From the NCBI GenBank assembly GCA_937974625.1, contig CALJVJ010000036.1, positions 1 to 64,000 of the forward strand: a stretch of 64,000 nt of DNA, in the 5' to 3' direction. Under the pieces are notes generated by a model. The model saw nothing but the letters and a program-made list of their open reading frames with translations, was not told the origin of the DNA and did not search any database. Below are positions 39,671 to 50,600 of this stretch, one piece after another. The stretch is from an uncultured Saprospiraceae bacterium (GTDB taxonomy: Bacteria; Bacteroidota; Bacteroidia; Chitinophagales; Saprospiraceae). A program made the translations under genes and the position numbers. Numbering within the stretch: the first letter of the stretch is position 1; each line of letters opens with the position of its first letter.

Positions 39671-39779
39671 TGATGAGGCTAATGAGGTTTATAAGGTGAT
39701 GAGGTTCTATAGAACCCTTACATGACCTTATAAACCTCATTAACCCTATAACCTTATAGACCTCGCTCACCTCATCAAC
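39671..39779. terminator. Bidirectional palindromic region between convergent genes
   Basis: Perfect 17-bp arms AATGAGGTTTATAAGGT (39681-39697) and ACCTTATAAACCTCATT (39725-39741), with GGTTCTATAGAACC (39703-39716) in the loop; outer ttgatgagg/cctcatcaa arms. Confidence 0.7.
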
Positions 39780-41149
39780 AAAACATCTCCGCCAATTATT
39801 TTTTGCTCGCCATTGGTAAATAGTACTTTGAATTGAAATAAATAAATACCTTGTGGAGCATCAGTTCCATCCGTTTGTCCATCCCACCCTTCTCCAATTT
39901 GATTAGGTAAAATATTAGTATTGTTATAAACTAAATTACCCCATCGGTCAAAAATAGAAAGGCTTTCTATGCTTTCGATATTAGTCGCACCATATAAATT
40001 AAAACGATTATTTTCAGATATGCTATTGGGTCTAAAAATATTTGGGGTGTACACTTCTAAGGGCAATGCTTCCACTAATATGGAAAAAGTAGCCATGTTT
40101 TGACAACCATTGGCATCTATTACAGATACCGACAATTCATTATCGATTACGGGAAAGTAGGTTGTTTCGGGGCAATTATCACAAACTATGCGACTATTAC
40201 TCCTCCACTCTTCCACCACGAAAGGTTGAGTATTCGAGCTTGTACTTATCGAAACATGGACAGGGTTGCCTTCAAAAACTTTAGCTTGGTCTGCTATTAT
40301 TTCTATGGAAAGCGGGTCAAAATTTTCTAATAAAAAAGAGGCGCTTCCTTCACAATCTTGGTCATTGGTAACAGTGACTTGATACGTACCTGCCTGGTTG
40401 GTAATCATGGTCTCTTCAGTATCTCCCGTTGACCATTGATAAGATGCAAAATTGGCGGTTTTGAGTTCGACATCTGTACTTTCGCAGAATTGAGCAGGGC
40501 CTTTGATATTTACCTCTAATTTAGCAATATCTGGTATGTCAATTTCGCCATCAAAGGTACAGCCTATTTCATCTGTAACCGTTAAAGTATAAAGGCCACC
40601 TTTCGTTATTTCTAAAGTAGTTTGATTTCCAGTTTGGCCATTCCCAGACCAACTATAAGTAGTAAAATCATCTGCAGCTGTTAAGATTTTTATCCCTTCT
40701 GTACATCGACTATCATCTACCGTAATGGGAACTTTTAAGTCAATATTATTTTCTAAAGCAAATTCACATTCAAACCCTGAGGTACAATTCCATAATTGAA
40801 GAATAGTATCTGCAAAGGTGTAAATCGTAAAAGCATTGCCTCCAAAACCGCATTCACTAATACCATTTCTAGAAACACACTCACTTTCAAGTGTGCCATC
40901 TAAAGTATACATTCTAGCAAAGGACTCTGTAGTGGAGCAACTATATCTCAAAAAAACATACTCCGCAGCATTAAACCTGACAAAGGAGAGCGTGGGATTC
41001 ACCCATATACAGCGTTCACATAAATCTGTTTCCTCCAAAATTTCTTCCGTCAATTGCACAATCCAATCTGCCTCATCTATTTGTCCCTGTCCTGTTACAG
41101 GTGCAACAAGCAGCAAGAAAAGAAGGAAGTATCGTCTTAAAAAGTGCAT
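39767..41149 (-). CDS. Secreted protein with gliding-motility-associated C-terminal (CHU_C-type) domain
   Basis: C-terminal YTPNIFRPNSISENNRFNLYGATNIESIESLSIFDRWGNLVYNN...GWDGQTDGTDAPQGIYLFQFKVLFTNGEQKIIGGDVLLMR. Confidence 0.9.
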   Translation of the reverse strand: MHFLRRYFLLFLLLVAPVTGQGQIDEADWIVQLTEEILEETDLCERCIWVNPTLSFVRFNAAEYVFLRYSCSTTESFARMYTLDGTLESECVSRNGISECGFGGNAFTIYTFADTILQLWNCTSGFECEFALENNIDLKVPITVDDSRCTEGIKILTAADDFTTYSWSGNGQTGNQTTLEITKGGLYTLTVTDEIGCTFDGEIDIPDIAKLEVNIKGPAQFCESTDVELKTANFASYQWSTGDTEETMITNQAGTYQVTVTNDQDCEGSASFLLENFDPLSIEIIADQAKVFEGNPVHVSISTSSNTQPFVVEEWRSNSRIVCDNCPETTYFPVIDNELSVSVIDANGCQNMATFSILVEALPLEVYTPNIFRPNSISENNRFNLYGATNIESIESLSIFDRWGNLVYNNTNILPNQIGEGWDGQTDGTDAPQGIYLFQFKVLFTNGEQKIIGGDVLLMR

Positions 41150-41191
41150 TTATGCTGGCTTTTTCAGAAAATGAAGGAAGAAACATTTTTT

Positions 41192-42691
41192 TTATTCAAA
41201 AATAGACCGTCCATCCTGCCCCATATAATTCCCCCATTTAGCGGAGCTAGCAGGACGATTCAATTCTGTTCGTTCAATGACCAAATCTTTGAAAGAATAA
41301 AATTGTACAGGGTCGCCCATATACGTATAGACTACATCCAAGTATCCATCATCGTCTAAATCCGTCAATAATGGAGTCGTTCCAAGATTTGTACCCAATG
41401 TTGTTTTAACTAATAAAAAAGGTTTTCCCTGACCATTAGGATATACATATAAATTATTGCCTAAAAAGCTCATATGGCTACCTTTTAAATCACTGGTCAC
41501 CTTCGCATTAATGGCTAATAAAACATCTGATTTCCCATCATTGGTAAAATCTGCCACGACAGGAGAAGCGTATTGAAAAGTACCTAAGGTATCTTGAAAA
41601 ACTAATTGACCAGTCTTTCCATCTACCAAGGTATGCACCGTATATTCTGTATTGGGCCAAGGTCCTTTTCCAAAGCTAGTAAAAAAATCAGGAACCTCAT
41701 CTTCGCCCACAAAATAACCAGGAGCAGGCATATTATAAGTATCGAAAGTGCCACTTAATTGCATTTCCCACAATAATTGATTGGATTGTCCGTCAATTGC
41801 TATTAAGCGTCCATCTACACTATTCACTACGATGTCTTTTATTAAATCCAAATTTATATCTATCAATAAGGGTGGCGCGATAAAGCCTTTTGCTTTGCCA
41901 TCTGCCAATAGCCTAGCCTTACTTAGATTTCCTTCCATTACATCAGCTAAGTTGGCCTGAAATAAACCTCCTGCAATATCTTCTCCACCAGTTCCAAAAA
42001 TTACTTGAAGCTTGCCATTATTCTGAAAATCATGGACAATCGGAGAACAATAAATCTCCTTTCCGTCGGGCATCGGAGCATTGGCGATTACTTGCCCCGT
42101 TTGGCTACTCAAAACCATTAAAGCACCTTTGGGGCGGTCTAATTGACCAGGTTTAGCTTTAATAAAACCGCCATAAGCAGTTAAAATATCAGGTTGTCCA
42201 TCTTTATCTACATCAGGGATAAATTGAGGAGAATAAAAATTTAAAATGGTAGAATCATTGAAATAATCAGTTTGGGTATCGTCTGGTAGAAACTCCCATA
42301 TTTTTTTTCCATTACTTCCATCCAAAGCATAAAAGATGGCAGAGCGACCGCCTATAAAAATATCTGGAATACCATCTTCTGTAATATCTTGACAAATAGC
42401 AGAACCAACCACTTGATTTCTAGCAGGAACCTTCCAGAGAATAGCTCCAGTCTTTCCGTCTAAAGCAAGTACGCCTTCAGGTGTAGGGGAAAACTCTTTA
42501 CCTCCTGCCCCAATCACAATATCTTTAATACCATCTTTATTCAAATCAATCGCTACAGGAGAAGACATAGAGCCCACACCCGAGATTCTCTGAGACCAAG
42601 TATTAGGTTTAAAAATAAAAGACTGGCAAGCAATACCAAAAAGAAGCGTAGTAATAAAAAAAGCAATAATGTAGCATAGATTTTTCGTCAT
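41192..42691 (-). CDS. FG-GAP/VCBS-type beta-propeller protein
   Basis: Repeats such as VAIDLNKDGIKDIVIGAGG, DITEDGIPDIFIGG, DVDKDGQPDILTAYGG, DFTNDGKSDVLLAI, DLDDDGYLDVVYTY. Confidence 0.88.
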   Translation of the reverse strand: MTKNLCYIIAFFITTLLFGIACQSFIFKPNTWSQRISGVGSMSSPVAIDLNKDGIKDIVIGAGGKEFSPTPEGVLALDGKTGAILWKVPARNQVVGSAICQDITEDGIPDIFIGGRSAIFYALDGSNGKKIWEFLPDDTQTDYFNDSTILNFYSPQFIPDVDKDGQPDILTAYGGFIKAKPGQLDRPKGALMVLSSQTGQVIANAPMPDGKEIYCSPIVHDFQNNGKLQVIFGTGGEDIAGGLFQANLADVMEGNLSKARLLADGKAKGFIAPPLLIDINLDLIKDIVVNSVDGRLIAIDGQSNQLLWEMQLSGTFDTYNMPAPGYFVGEDEVPDFFTSFGKGPWPNTEYTVHTLVDGKTGQLVFQDTLGTFQYASPVVADFTNDGKSDVLLAINAKVTSDLKGSHMSFLGNNLYVYPNGQGKPFLLVKTTLGTNLGTTPLLTDLDDDGYLDVVYTYMGDPVQFYSFKDLVIERTELNRPASSAKWGNYMGQDGRSIFE

Positions 42692-42718
42692 AGTAAGTTT
42701 GTACTTTGTAGCAATTAT

Positions 42719-43777
42719 TTAAAATTCCCAGTATTCGGGTTTTTCTCTAGTGCTACTGTTCACCTCCAAACAATTCATACAACCAAAAGGAGGCGTAAAG
42801 AAAAATCCTGCACATTTTGGGCGCACAAAGACATCCAACTCATTACTATTGATAAAATTTCGGACAAAAGAAACTGATGCTACTGAAAAATAACCAACTG
42901 CTACATCATTAACATTATCTACATTGACAATATTTCCAATCACCGTACCTGGAGGTGGGTCAAACAAACTACCATCTATATCAATGACCTCTTTAATATT
43001 ACTCCAGTAATTAAATTCATCTTCGGAGATAGAATATTGGGAAATATGATAACAAAATTGGTCACCAAATCTAAAATCGTAAGTTGTTTCTGAAATAACC
43101 TGTTCGAATAATGCGTCTCCATTTACTTGCGAGGCATCAAAAAGTCTAATATCATTAATATCCAAATTGACATTTACATAACATCTTTGTGGATTCAAGG
43201 CTCCTCTATATTGTTCTTGTAATTGATACTGACCTGATACTCTCCATCTTAAAAAAGGTCGTTCAGCTGCGTTAGAAAAATCTGATGCAATTTTAGTCAA
43301 AATCCTATTTTCAGTTATCAAATCTCCCACATTATTTCGATAAGTTTCTTCTGTAACTTCATAAGAAATATTATCAATTTTACTACTTGACCGAAGCGTA
43401 GCAGGTTTAGACTGATAATGATTCCCGTCAGGCAAAATCACATCAATAAAATAAGCTTTTCCTCTAAGTGCCTTAAAATCAGCTAATTCATATACTCCCG
43501 GCTGTTCTTCTAATTCTAAGTAAGGATAACTACCGCCATCTGTGTCCAATAACTGAACAGTAGCACCTGGTACTGGGTCTAAAATATTATCATTTCCAAT
43601 ACCAATAACGGAGCTTTGGGATAACTTTACTTGAAAATTGCCTAAGCTATCGGTCACAAAGCCATCGACCACTAAAGTCCGTTGCTCTGTATCGACATTT
43701 AAAGCAATTTCGTCAATGCAAGACCAGATACTTACGGAAAAAGTCAATAGGATTAGCGCGTATAGTATTTTTTTCAT
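42719..43777 (-). CDS. DUF4249 family lipoprotein, copy 2
   Basis: MKKILYALILLTFSVSIWSCIDEIALNVDTEQRTLVVDGFVTDSLG...; close paralog of the next gene. ORF-track start at 43855 extends upstream of the signal peptide. Confidence 0.88.
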   Translation of the reverse strand: MKKILYALILLTFSVSIWSCIDEIALNVDTEQRTLVVDGFVTDSLGNFQVKLSQSSVIGIGNDNILDPVPGATVQLLDTDGGSYPYLELEEQPGVYELADFKALRGKAYFIDVILPDGNHYQSKPATLRSSSKIDNISYEVTEETYRNNVGDLITENRILTKIASDFSNAAERPFLRWRVSGQYQLQEQYRGALNPQRCYVNVNLDINDIRLFDASQVNGDALFEQVISETTYDFRFGDQFCYHISQYSISEDEFNYWSNIKEVIDIDGSLFDPPPGTVIGNIVNVDNVNDVAVGYFSVASVSFVRNFINSNELDVFVRPKCAGFFFTPPFGCMNCLEVNSSTREKPEYWEF

Positions 43778-43826
43778 GAGTTCAATATTTAGACATATGC
43801 TTAACGAACTTGCAGATTTGAATCCG

Positions 43827-44882
43827 TTAAAATTCCCAATAAGGTGGTTTTTCAAGCGTACTATTATTCAACAAAAGGCAATCATCACAAGCGAAAGGTA
43901 CTCTCAAGAAAAAACCTTCACATTTAGACCGAACCGAAAAACCAGTTTCATCTCGATTGACAAAGTATCTTTTAAAAAAGACGGAAGCGACAGAAAAATA
44001 TCCCACTGCTACATCTTCTGGGTTGTCCACATTTCTTATATTTCCAATCACTGTTCCAGGAGGTGGGTCAAACAAACTACCATCTATATCTATGATTTCT
44101 TGAATATTCGCCCAATAATTATATTCGGCTTCGGAGATAGAAAATTGAGAGATATGAAAACAAAATTGTTCTCCAAATCTAAAATCGTAGACTGTTTCCG
44201 CAATAGTTTGCTCTAATAACCTGTCGCCATTTACTTTGGAAGCATCAAAAATTCGAATATCATTAATATCCAAATTGACATCTACATAACATCGAAGGGG
44301 ATTCAATGCCATCGGATAATTTTCTTGTACTTGATATTGTCCTGTTACTCTCCATCGTAAAAAAGGAGGATCCTCTGAGGAAAAGCTAGTTGCGATTTTC
44401 GCAGAAATAATATTTTCGGTGATTAATTCTCCTGCATTATTTCGATAAGTTTCTTCGTTAACATCATAGGAAATTTCATCAATCGAACTAGTTGACCTCA
44501 ATTTTTCAGGGGTAGATTGATAGTGCTTCCCATCAGGTAATACAATATCAATAAAGTATTCTTTTCCACGTAAAGCTTTAAAACTAAACAACTCATAAGT
44601 TCCAGGTAATTCTGTTGATTCCTCATAAGGATGTGCTTCTCCGTCATTAGTCAATAATTGTATGGTAGCCCCTGGAACTGGGTCTAGAATATTATCATTG
44701 CCTATTCCGATGATGGAACTTTGTGACAATTTTAGTCGAAAATCGCCCAAACTATCCGTTACAAATCCATCTATGACCAATGTTCTTTGTTCCGTATCGA
44801 CATTTAAAGCAATTTCATCAATACAAGACCAAATGCCTGCCGTAAAAATTAATGCTATGAGGTATAGTAAATATTTTTTCAT
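43827..44882 (-). CDS. DUF4249 family lipoprotein, copy 1
   Basis: MKKYLLYLIALIFTAGIWSCIDEIALNVDTEQRTLVIDGFVTDSLGDFRLKLSQSSIIGIGNDNILDPVPGA... Confidence 0.9.
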   Translation of the reverse strand: MKKYLLYLIALIFTAGIWSCIDEIALNVDTEQRTLVIDGFVTDSLGDFRLKLSQSSIIGIGNDNILDPVPGATIQLLTNDGEAHPYEESTELPGTYELFSFKALRGKEYFIDIVLPDGKHYQSTPEKLRSTSSIDEISYDVNEETYRNNAGELITENIISAKIATSFSSEDPPFLRWRVTGQYQVQENYPMALNPLRCYVDVNLDINDIRIFDASKVNGDRLLEQTIAETVYDFRFGEQFCFHISQFSISEAEYNYWANIQEIIDIDGSLFDPPPGTVIGNIRNVDNPEDVAVGYFSVASVFFKRYFVNRDETGFSVRSKCEGFFLRVPFACDDCLLLNNSTLEKPPYWEF

Positions 44883-44889
44883 TTCTTAA

Positions 44890-47349
44890 CTATTTCAAAT
44901 CAAAATTATAAGTGATAGAAGGGAAAATAGTTCCCAATGTAGCCACACGGATAGCCTTTACACTTTCAAAAGAATTTTGTCTAAAGTAAACCGAATAGGC
45001 ATTTTTACGACCATATAAATTATAAACTGATAAGGTAATACTATGGTCTACTTTTCCATCTTTTTTGCCAAATGGTCCAATAGTGTACGCTAAATCTAAA
45101 CGATGAAAATCAGGTACTCTAAATTTATTTCTATCTGAATAAATCGGCACATTTAATACATTATCACTGGAGTAAGAACTTACAGGGGCAGTCGTAGGTC
45201 GACCACTTCGATAGGTGAAATTAATCGCCAAATTGGTTTTATTGTTAAATTGCTTTACCAAACTAGCATTAAAAACGTGAGGAATGTCATAGTTGGAAGA
45301 ATACCATTCTCCTCGATTTACGCCAACTTGTTCATTCGTAGGCAAAATCTGTCTTTCAGAACTAGAAAAAGTATAATTCATATCCCAACGAAAACTACCC
45401 GTTTGCTTTTTTAGGTTTAATTCAACGCCATAAGACAAACCCTCGCCTGTTACCAATTCTGTTTCTATTTGTCGGTTCAATAATAATTGAGCAAAATCTT
45501 TATAATCTAAAATACCTACTGATTTCCGGTAAAATACTTCCACAGAACTTTGATATTTTTTAACACCAAAATCTTTAAAGAAACCAACAGAATAATTATC
45601 AGAATACTGAGGCGCAACATGCTGATTGGCCAATTGCCAGATATCAATGGGCGTGGCAGAAGCAGTATTGGAAACTTGTGCTAAAAATTGGTAGGTTCGA
45701 GCGTAGCCCAACTTTGCCGAAGCCCTTTCGTTTAATTCATACCGCAAAGAAAGTCTTGGTTCGAAGCCCGTAAAAGAGGCAATTGTTTCTCCATCACCAT
45801 AGGTTTGTTGGTTGATAATATTTCTATCCGTTTTTATTTCTCCATCGGGATAAATATTGACCGTTTTAGCCCCTATATTCGCAAAGGAAGTAAATCTTAA
45901 ACCTGCAGAAATTTCTAAATTTTCTTTTATGGTAAATTGGTTCTCTATATAGCCTGCAATCTCTCGACCATTCTCCTTCTCTAATTCATCTGGAATAATG
46001 AAGGATTCATTTCTTGGAGCAATTTTACCTGGGCTAATTTCATACAAATTCAAATCAGCTCCGACATTTAATTTATAATTATCCGATACCACATATAAAA
46101 AATCTAACTTCCCTCTGGTATAATCAATGGCGTTGGTAAATTTTGATTGGTCATTTCCTTTCAAATCAAAAAGTGAACTCTCATAGCGACCTTTATTCAC
46201 ACTCAATGTCAAGTTCATTTTATCGCCAATTAGCTGTTTTAGATAAGCCTCCCCTGATACGGTCGAATAATCAAATCTAGCTTCGTCACCCAATTGAAAA
46301 TCATCTCTACTCCTTAGAAAACTACCTCCCAAATTGGTAGTTGGAGACAGTCGAGCATTAATCTTTGCCGTTACATCATTAAAAAAAGCACTACTTTCTG
46401 CCACTTCAGGATTGTCCACTAAATTAAAAATCCAATCTGCATAACTATACCTTGACCCAACAATAAAAGAGACTTTGTCCTTAATAATTGGTCCTTCTAA
46501 GGATAGCCGACTAGAGACCATGCCAATTCCTCCTTTCATTTTGAATCGCTCTTTGTCTCCATCTCTAGTTTCTACCGCTAAGACAGATGATAAACGGCCA
46601 CCATATTTGGCTGGAATCCCTCCTTTGTATAAATCTACATACTGGACTAAATCTGGATGAAATAAAGAGAAAAAGCCTAAAGCATGAGATGGATTAAAAA
46701 TCAAATGTCCATCTTGTAAGATTAAATTTTGGTCAGTATTTCCACCTCTCACATTAAAGCCTGAAGCACCTTCTCCTGTGTTACTCACCCCAGAAATAGA
46801 TTGTAGACTTCTAAGAATATCAATTTCTCCGAAAAACTTAGACTGAGTCTCTAGTTGTTCGGCATTCAATCGTTGTAAGCCTGGGGTAACTTCTTTCAAA
46901 GCACTTCTATCTGAGGCACCACTTACAATAACCTCATCTATCAAAACTGCTTCTACATTTAAGATAAGGTCAAGTTTCGCAGAAGTATAAGCATCAATAC
47001 TCACCTTTTTATCTTCAAAGCCTAGTGCTGTAATGGTAAAAATATGTGTTCTTTTAGGTAAGTTAATTTTAAACCTACCATCCAAATCCGTGATGGCATT
47101 GATACCACCGTCAGACTGAAGTACCGCATTGATTATAGGTTCATTCTTCTCTGAAGAGTAAATGGTTCCTGTCCAAGTAATGGGTTTTATGACAGTTGTT
47201 TTCTCTCCTAGTTGAAAGGTTTCTATCTCTTGCCCCATCAGTGAAGTTGGACTAAAAGCTAAAAGCAAAAACAGGAAATAGCAACCACATCTTACAATTG
47301 ATTTTAACCTATTATTTTTATTCATAATAAAATGCATACGTTTTGTCAT
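44890..47349 (-). CDS. TonB-dependent outer-membrane receptor with CarboxypepD_reg-like N-terminal domain
   Basis: GTIYSSEKNEPIINAVLQSDGGINAITDLDGRF; plug VSGASDRSALKEVTPGLQRLNAEQLETQ..., FNVRGGNTDQNLILQDGHLIFNPSHALGFFS; barrel to C-terminus. Confidence 0.93.
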   Translation of the reverse strand: MTKRMHFIMNKNNRLKSIVRCGCYFLFLLLAFSPTSLMGQEIETFQLGEKTTVIKPITWTGTIYSSEKNEPIINAVLQSDGGINAITDLDGRFKINLPKRTHIFTITALGFEDKKVSIDAYTSAKLDLILNVEAVLIDEVIVSGASDRSALKEVTPGLQRLNAEQLETQSKFFGEIDILRSLQSISGVSNTGEGASGFNVRGGNTDQNLILQDGHLIFNPSHALGFFSLFHPDLVQYVDLYKGGIPAKYGGRLSSVLAVETRDGDKERFKMKGGIGMVSSRLSLEGPIIKDKVSFIVGSRYSYADWIFNLVDNPEVAESSAFFNDVTAKINARLSPTTNLGGSFLRSRDDFQLGDEARFDYSTVSGEAYLKQLIGDKMNLTLSVNKGRYESSLFDLKGNDQSKFTNAIDYTRGKLDFLYVVSDNYKLNVGADLNLYEISPGKIAPRNESFIIPDELEKENGREIAGYIENQFTIKENLEISAGLRFTSFANIGAKTVNIYPDGEIKTDRNIINQQTYGDGETIASFTGFEPRLSLRYELNERASAKLGYARTYQFLAQVSNTASATPIDIWQLANQHVAPQYSDNYSVGFFKDFGVKKYQSSVEVFYRKSVGILDYKDFAQLLLNRQIETELVTGEGLSYGVELNLKKQTGSFRWDMNYTFSSSERQILPTNEQVGVNRGEWYSSNYDIPHVFNASLVKQFNNKTNLAINFTYRSGRPTTAPVSSYSSDNVLNVPIYSDRNKFRVPDFHRLDLAYTIGPFGKKDGKVDHSITLSVYNLYGRKNAYSVYFRQNSFESVKAIRVATLGTIFPSITYNFDLK

Positions 47350-47635
47350 TAACTTTAAGGTAAAGCAAGAAAATGCGCCAAGATATAAATATATATCAAA
47401 TATAATTTGTAGAAATTCTGATTTTGGTGGTATTGGCTAAGAACAAGCAAGAAATAAACTAAAATCGATTAAAATAGTTGTAAAAATAAGGTCTTTTATA
47501 GGGTAAAAAATGATTAAGGAACTTTGATAAAATAATTTTACCTTTTTTCATCACTACTAAGAAAGATATAATTTGAGTAAAAACACAACCAGTTTAAACT
47601 ACCTAAAAAACATCACTTCGAACTGGCTATAATTT

Positions 47636-50600
47636 TTATTGCGTCGACAATTCTCCGACAGCAATCGTTCTTTTATCCCCTTTGTCATTAGTTATTATCA
47701 CCTTAACTATCGCATCATCCATTAAGACCGACCGACTTGACTGTGATAAAAATCCAGTACCGAAATAAAACTCTTGTTTTCGTGTTTTTCCATTCTTAAG
47801 CTGAATCAGTGCAGATACATCTGATTCTTTTAAATCAATAGTTTTATTTTTTATTCCAGTTGTAAAAATTTTGAGCGGTCCTCTATTTTGAGAAGCGATA
47901 AACAATTGTTCACCCGTTGCCTGATGCGCAATAGTGACCAATGCTTTGGCATCTCCTTGCACCAGAAACCCCGATGTACTAGCATCTTGAATGTCAAAGT
48001 TTCCTTGTCCGTCACCATAAGCAACAATACCATCATGGGCATCCATACGTCCGACAGAAACTTCCATTCCGTAATCATTCCCAACCATTAAAACATCTAA
48101 ATGTCCGTCTTGATTTACATCTACTGTTTGCATACCATAAATTGGAGACCGTTGTACACTTTTAGGCATCGCTTTTAGGGAGAATTTTCCGTTACCCAAA
48201 TTTTCTATATAAGAGCTATTAAAATTATTAGCGGCTAAGATGAGACAACCTTCCATTTCTTCAGGAGTAAATAATTTATCCATTGTTGTCACTGCCAATT
48301 CTTTATGGAAAGGGAATTTTCTCGGTATAACATTATACTGTTTAGCAATTTCAAGTCGACCGAAATAAGGATATTCTTGCATTTCACCTGCTCTATCTGG
48401 AAAATAACAAGCAGGGAACAAATCACCATTTCCATTATTATCAAAGTCCTTATAATACACTTTGATTGGGTGGTTTTCAGAGATATCGGTATTCGTATTT
48501 CTACCTGTATTTCCAACAATATAATCCATATCTCCATCATTGTCAAAATCACCACTTGTCAAACTATTCCACCACCCCGTATGTCGTTGAATACCACTAA
48601 TCTTTGTTTCGTCTTGGAAAGTACCACCTACATTTTTCAAAAACTGAATAGGCATAAATTCGCCTGCTAAGATTAAATCTATTTGTCCATCATTATTATA
48701 ATCGGTCCAAAGTGCATCAGAAATCATACCTATTTCTATCAGCATAGGTGCCACCTCTGCAGTTACATCTACAAATCGAATTCCGTTTTCACTACTTTCG
48801 TTTTTCAAAATATAGCTATCGACAGGTAAAGGATATTTAGTAGGATTGACCCTGCCGCTAACAAATAAATCTAAATCCCCATCTTGGTCATAATCTGCGG
48901 CTCTTACTGACAAACCACTGCTCAAATTCTCAGGTAAGGCATTCGGGCTCCAAACAAATCGCCCATTGTTATTGAGGTACATTCGGTCAATATATTGGCT
49001 ATCTGTCAATACATATTCATAACCACCATGCACGATATACAAGTCGTCATCTCCATCTTGGTCAGCATCAAAAAATAGAGCGCCCAATTCTTCTGGTTTT
49101 ACGGCTTCTTTTTCATCACCATATTGAATCAAGTCTTCTTCTGTAAACCGTCCATTTGTTTGTTGTATTAAAAAAGTACCTTTTTCAAAATGAGAGCCAC
49201 TAATGAATACATCTTCCAAGCCATCTCCATTCACATCACTTACTGCCAAAGCAGGACCGTATTGAGAAAGTTTATGTGGCAACATCGGCTGTACATTGAA
49301 ATCAATAAAGTCTAACTCTTGATGTATAAAATTGACCCCGACTTCCTTAGTAATTTCTTTAAAAAGAGAGGGCGCAGCTGTAGCTTTCGCTAAAGTATAA
49401 GGTAGAGCATTAGCCGATTGGTGCAAGACGACAAGGGTTTGATTAGCAGAAACATTGGTTAGTTTTTCTTGTTTTCCATCTTGCCAAATAACTACGAGAC
49501 TATCGACTTCCTTCTGATTAGCTAAACCAAAATGTAGCAAAGGTTCTACCGATGACAAATAACCTCTCGTCAAAGTAAAATCTACCACTTGCATCCCTAT
49601 ACTATCCGCATATACGAATACTTTTGTCCCAATACCCAAAGGGTTAGTTTTTGGCCCCTTTAAAGCTATTCTTAGCCAATTGGTTTGAGCTAAGTTTTTA
49701 TTTTCATAAACAGAAGCAGTCTGATTAATATTATTAACCACATAATCCAAATCGCCATCATTGTCCAAATCGCCATAAGCTGCTCCATTAGAAAAAGAAG
49801 GTTCAGTTATCCCCCACGCTTTAGAAACATCTGTAAAAGATAAATCTCCCTTATTTTTAAAGGCATAATTATTGATTTTGACGGAAGGAATTTTATCTAT
49901 CAAAAAGCCATCCTCTGCATAAGACCCAACATCCATATTATAATCAATAAAATCTCTATCTGTCACATCCTTTGGAAAACCATTGGTGACAATCAAATCT
50001 CGTTGCCCATCATTGTCAAAATCTGCTACCAAAGGCGTCCAACTCCAATCCGTAGCAGCAATACCAGCCATTAAGGCCACATCGTTAAATACCGCTTGGC
50101 TGTCTTGTAAACTGGTTACGCCTCGATTAGCTTGCAGGGTGTTTCGCATAGATTGAAACTGATAGCCAAATTTTTCATTATTGATATAGTCTACATATTT
50201 ATTAGGAGGCATCATCGTCTTTCGGCGATAGTTATCTTTCGGTAACATATCCAAAGCTATAATTTCTGAATCTCCATCATTATCCAAATCCATTACATCG
50301 TTCCCCATCGCAGAAAATGAGGTGTGCTTAAAATAGATGTCCGCTTGATTGGTAAATGTGCCATCTTGATTATTGATGTACAACAAATCATTGGACAAAT
50401 AATCGTTAGTGATATAAATATCTTTCCAACCATCTTCATTCAAGTCACAGATGTTTACTCCTAGACTAAAGCCTTCTGTCAAAATACCAGCTGCTTTACC
50501 AACATCTTGGAAGACAGGGTGCCCTAATGCTTCATTCCATACATTCTCATATAATTTATCAGTCGTTGCCGAACTACCATCTTTCGCCTTTTTTCGATAG

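Noticed and set aside
48289-48670. Overlapping small ORFs on both strands
   Set aside because: Fall in alternative frames of the UnbV/VCBS gene, whose repetitive Asp/Asn codons create open alternative frames.
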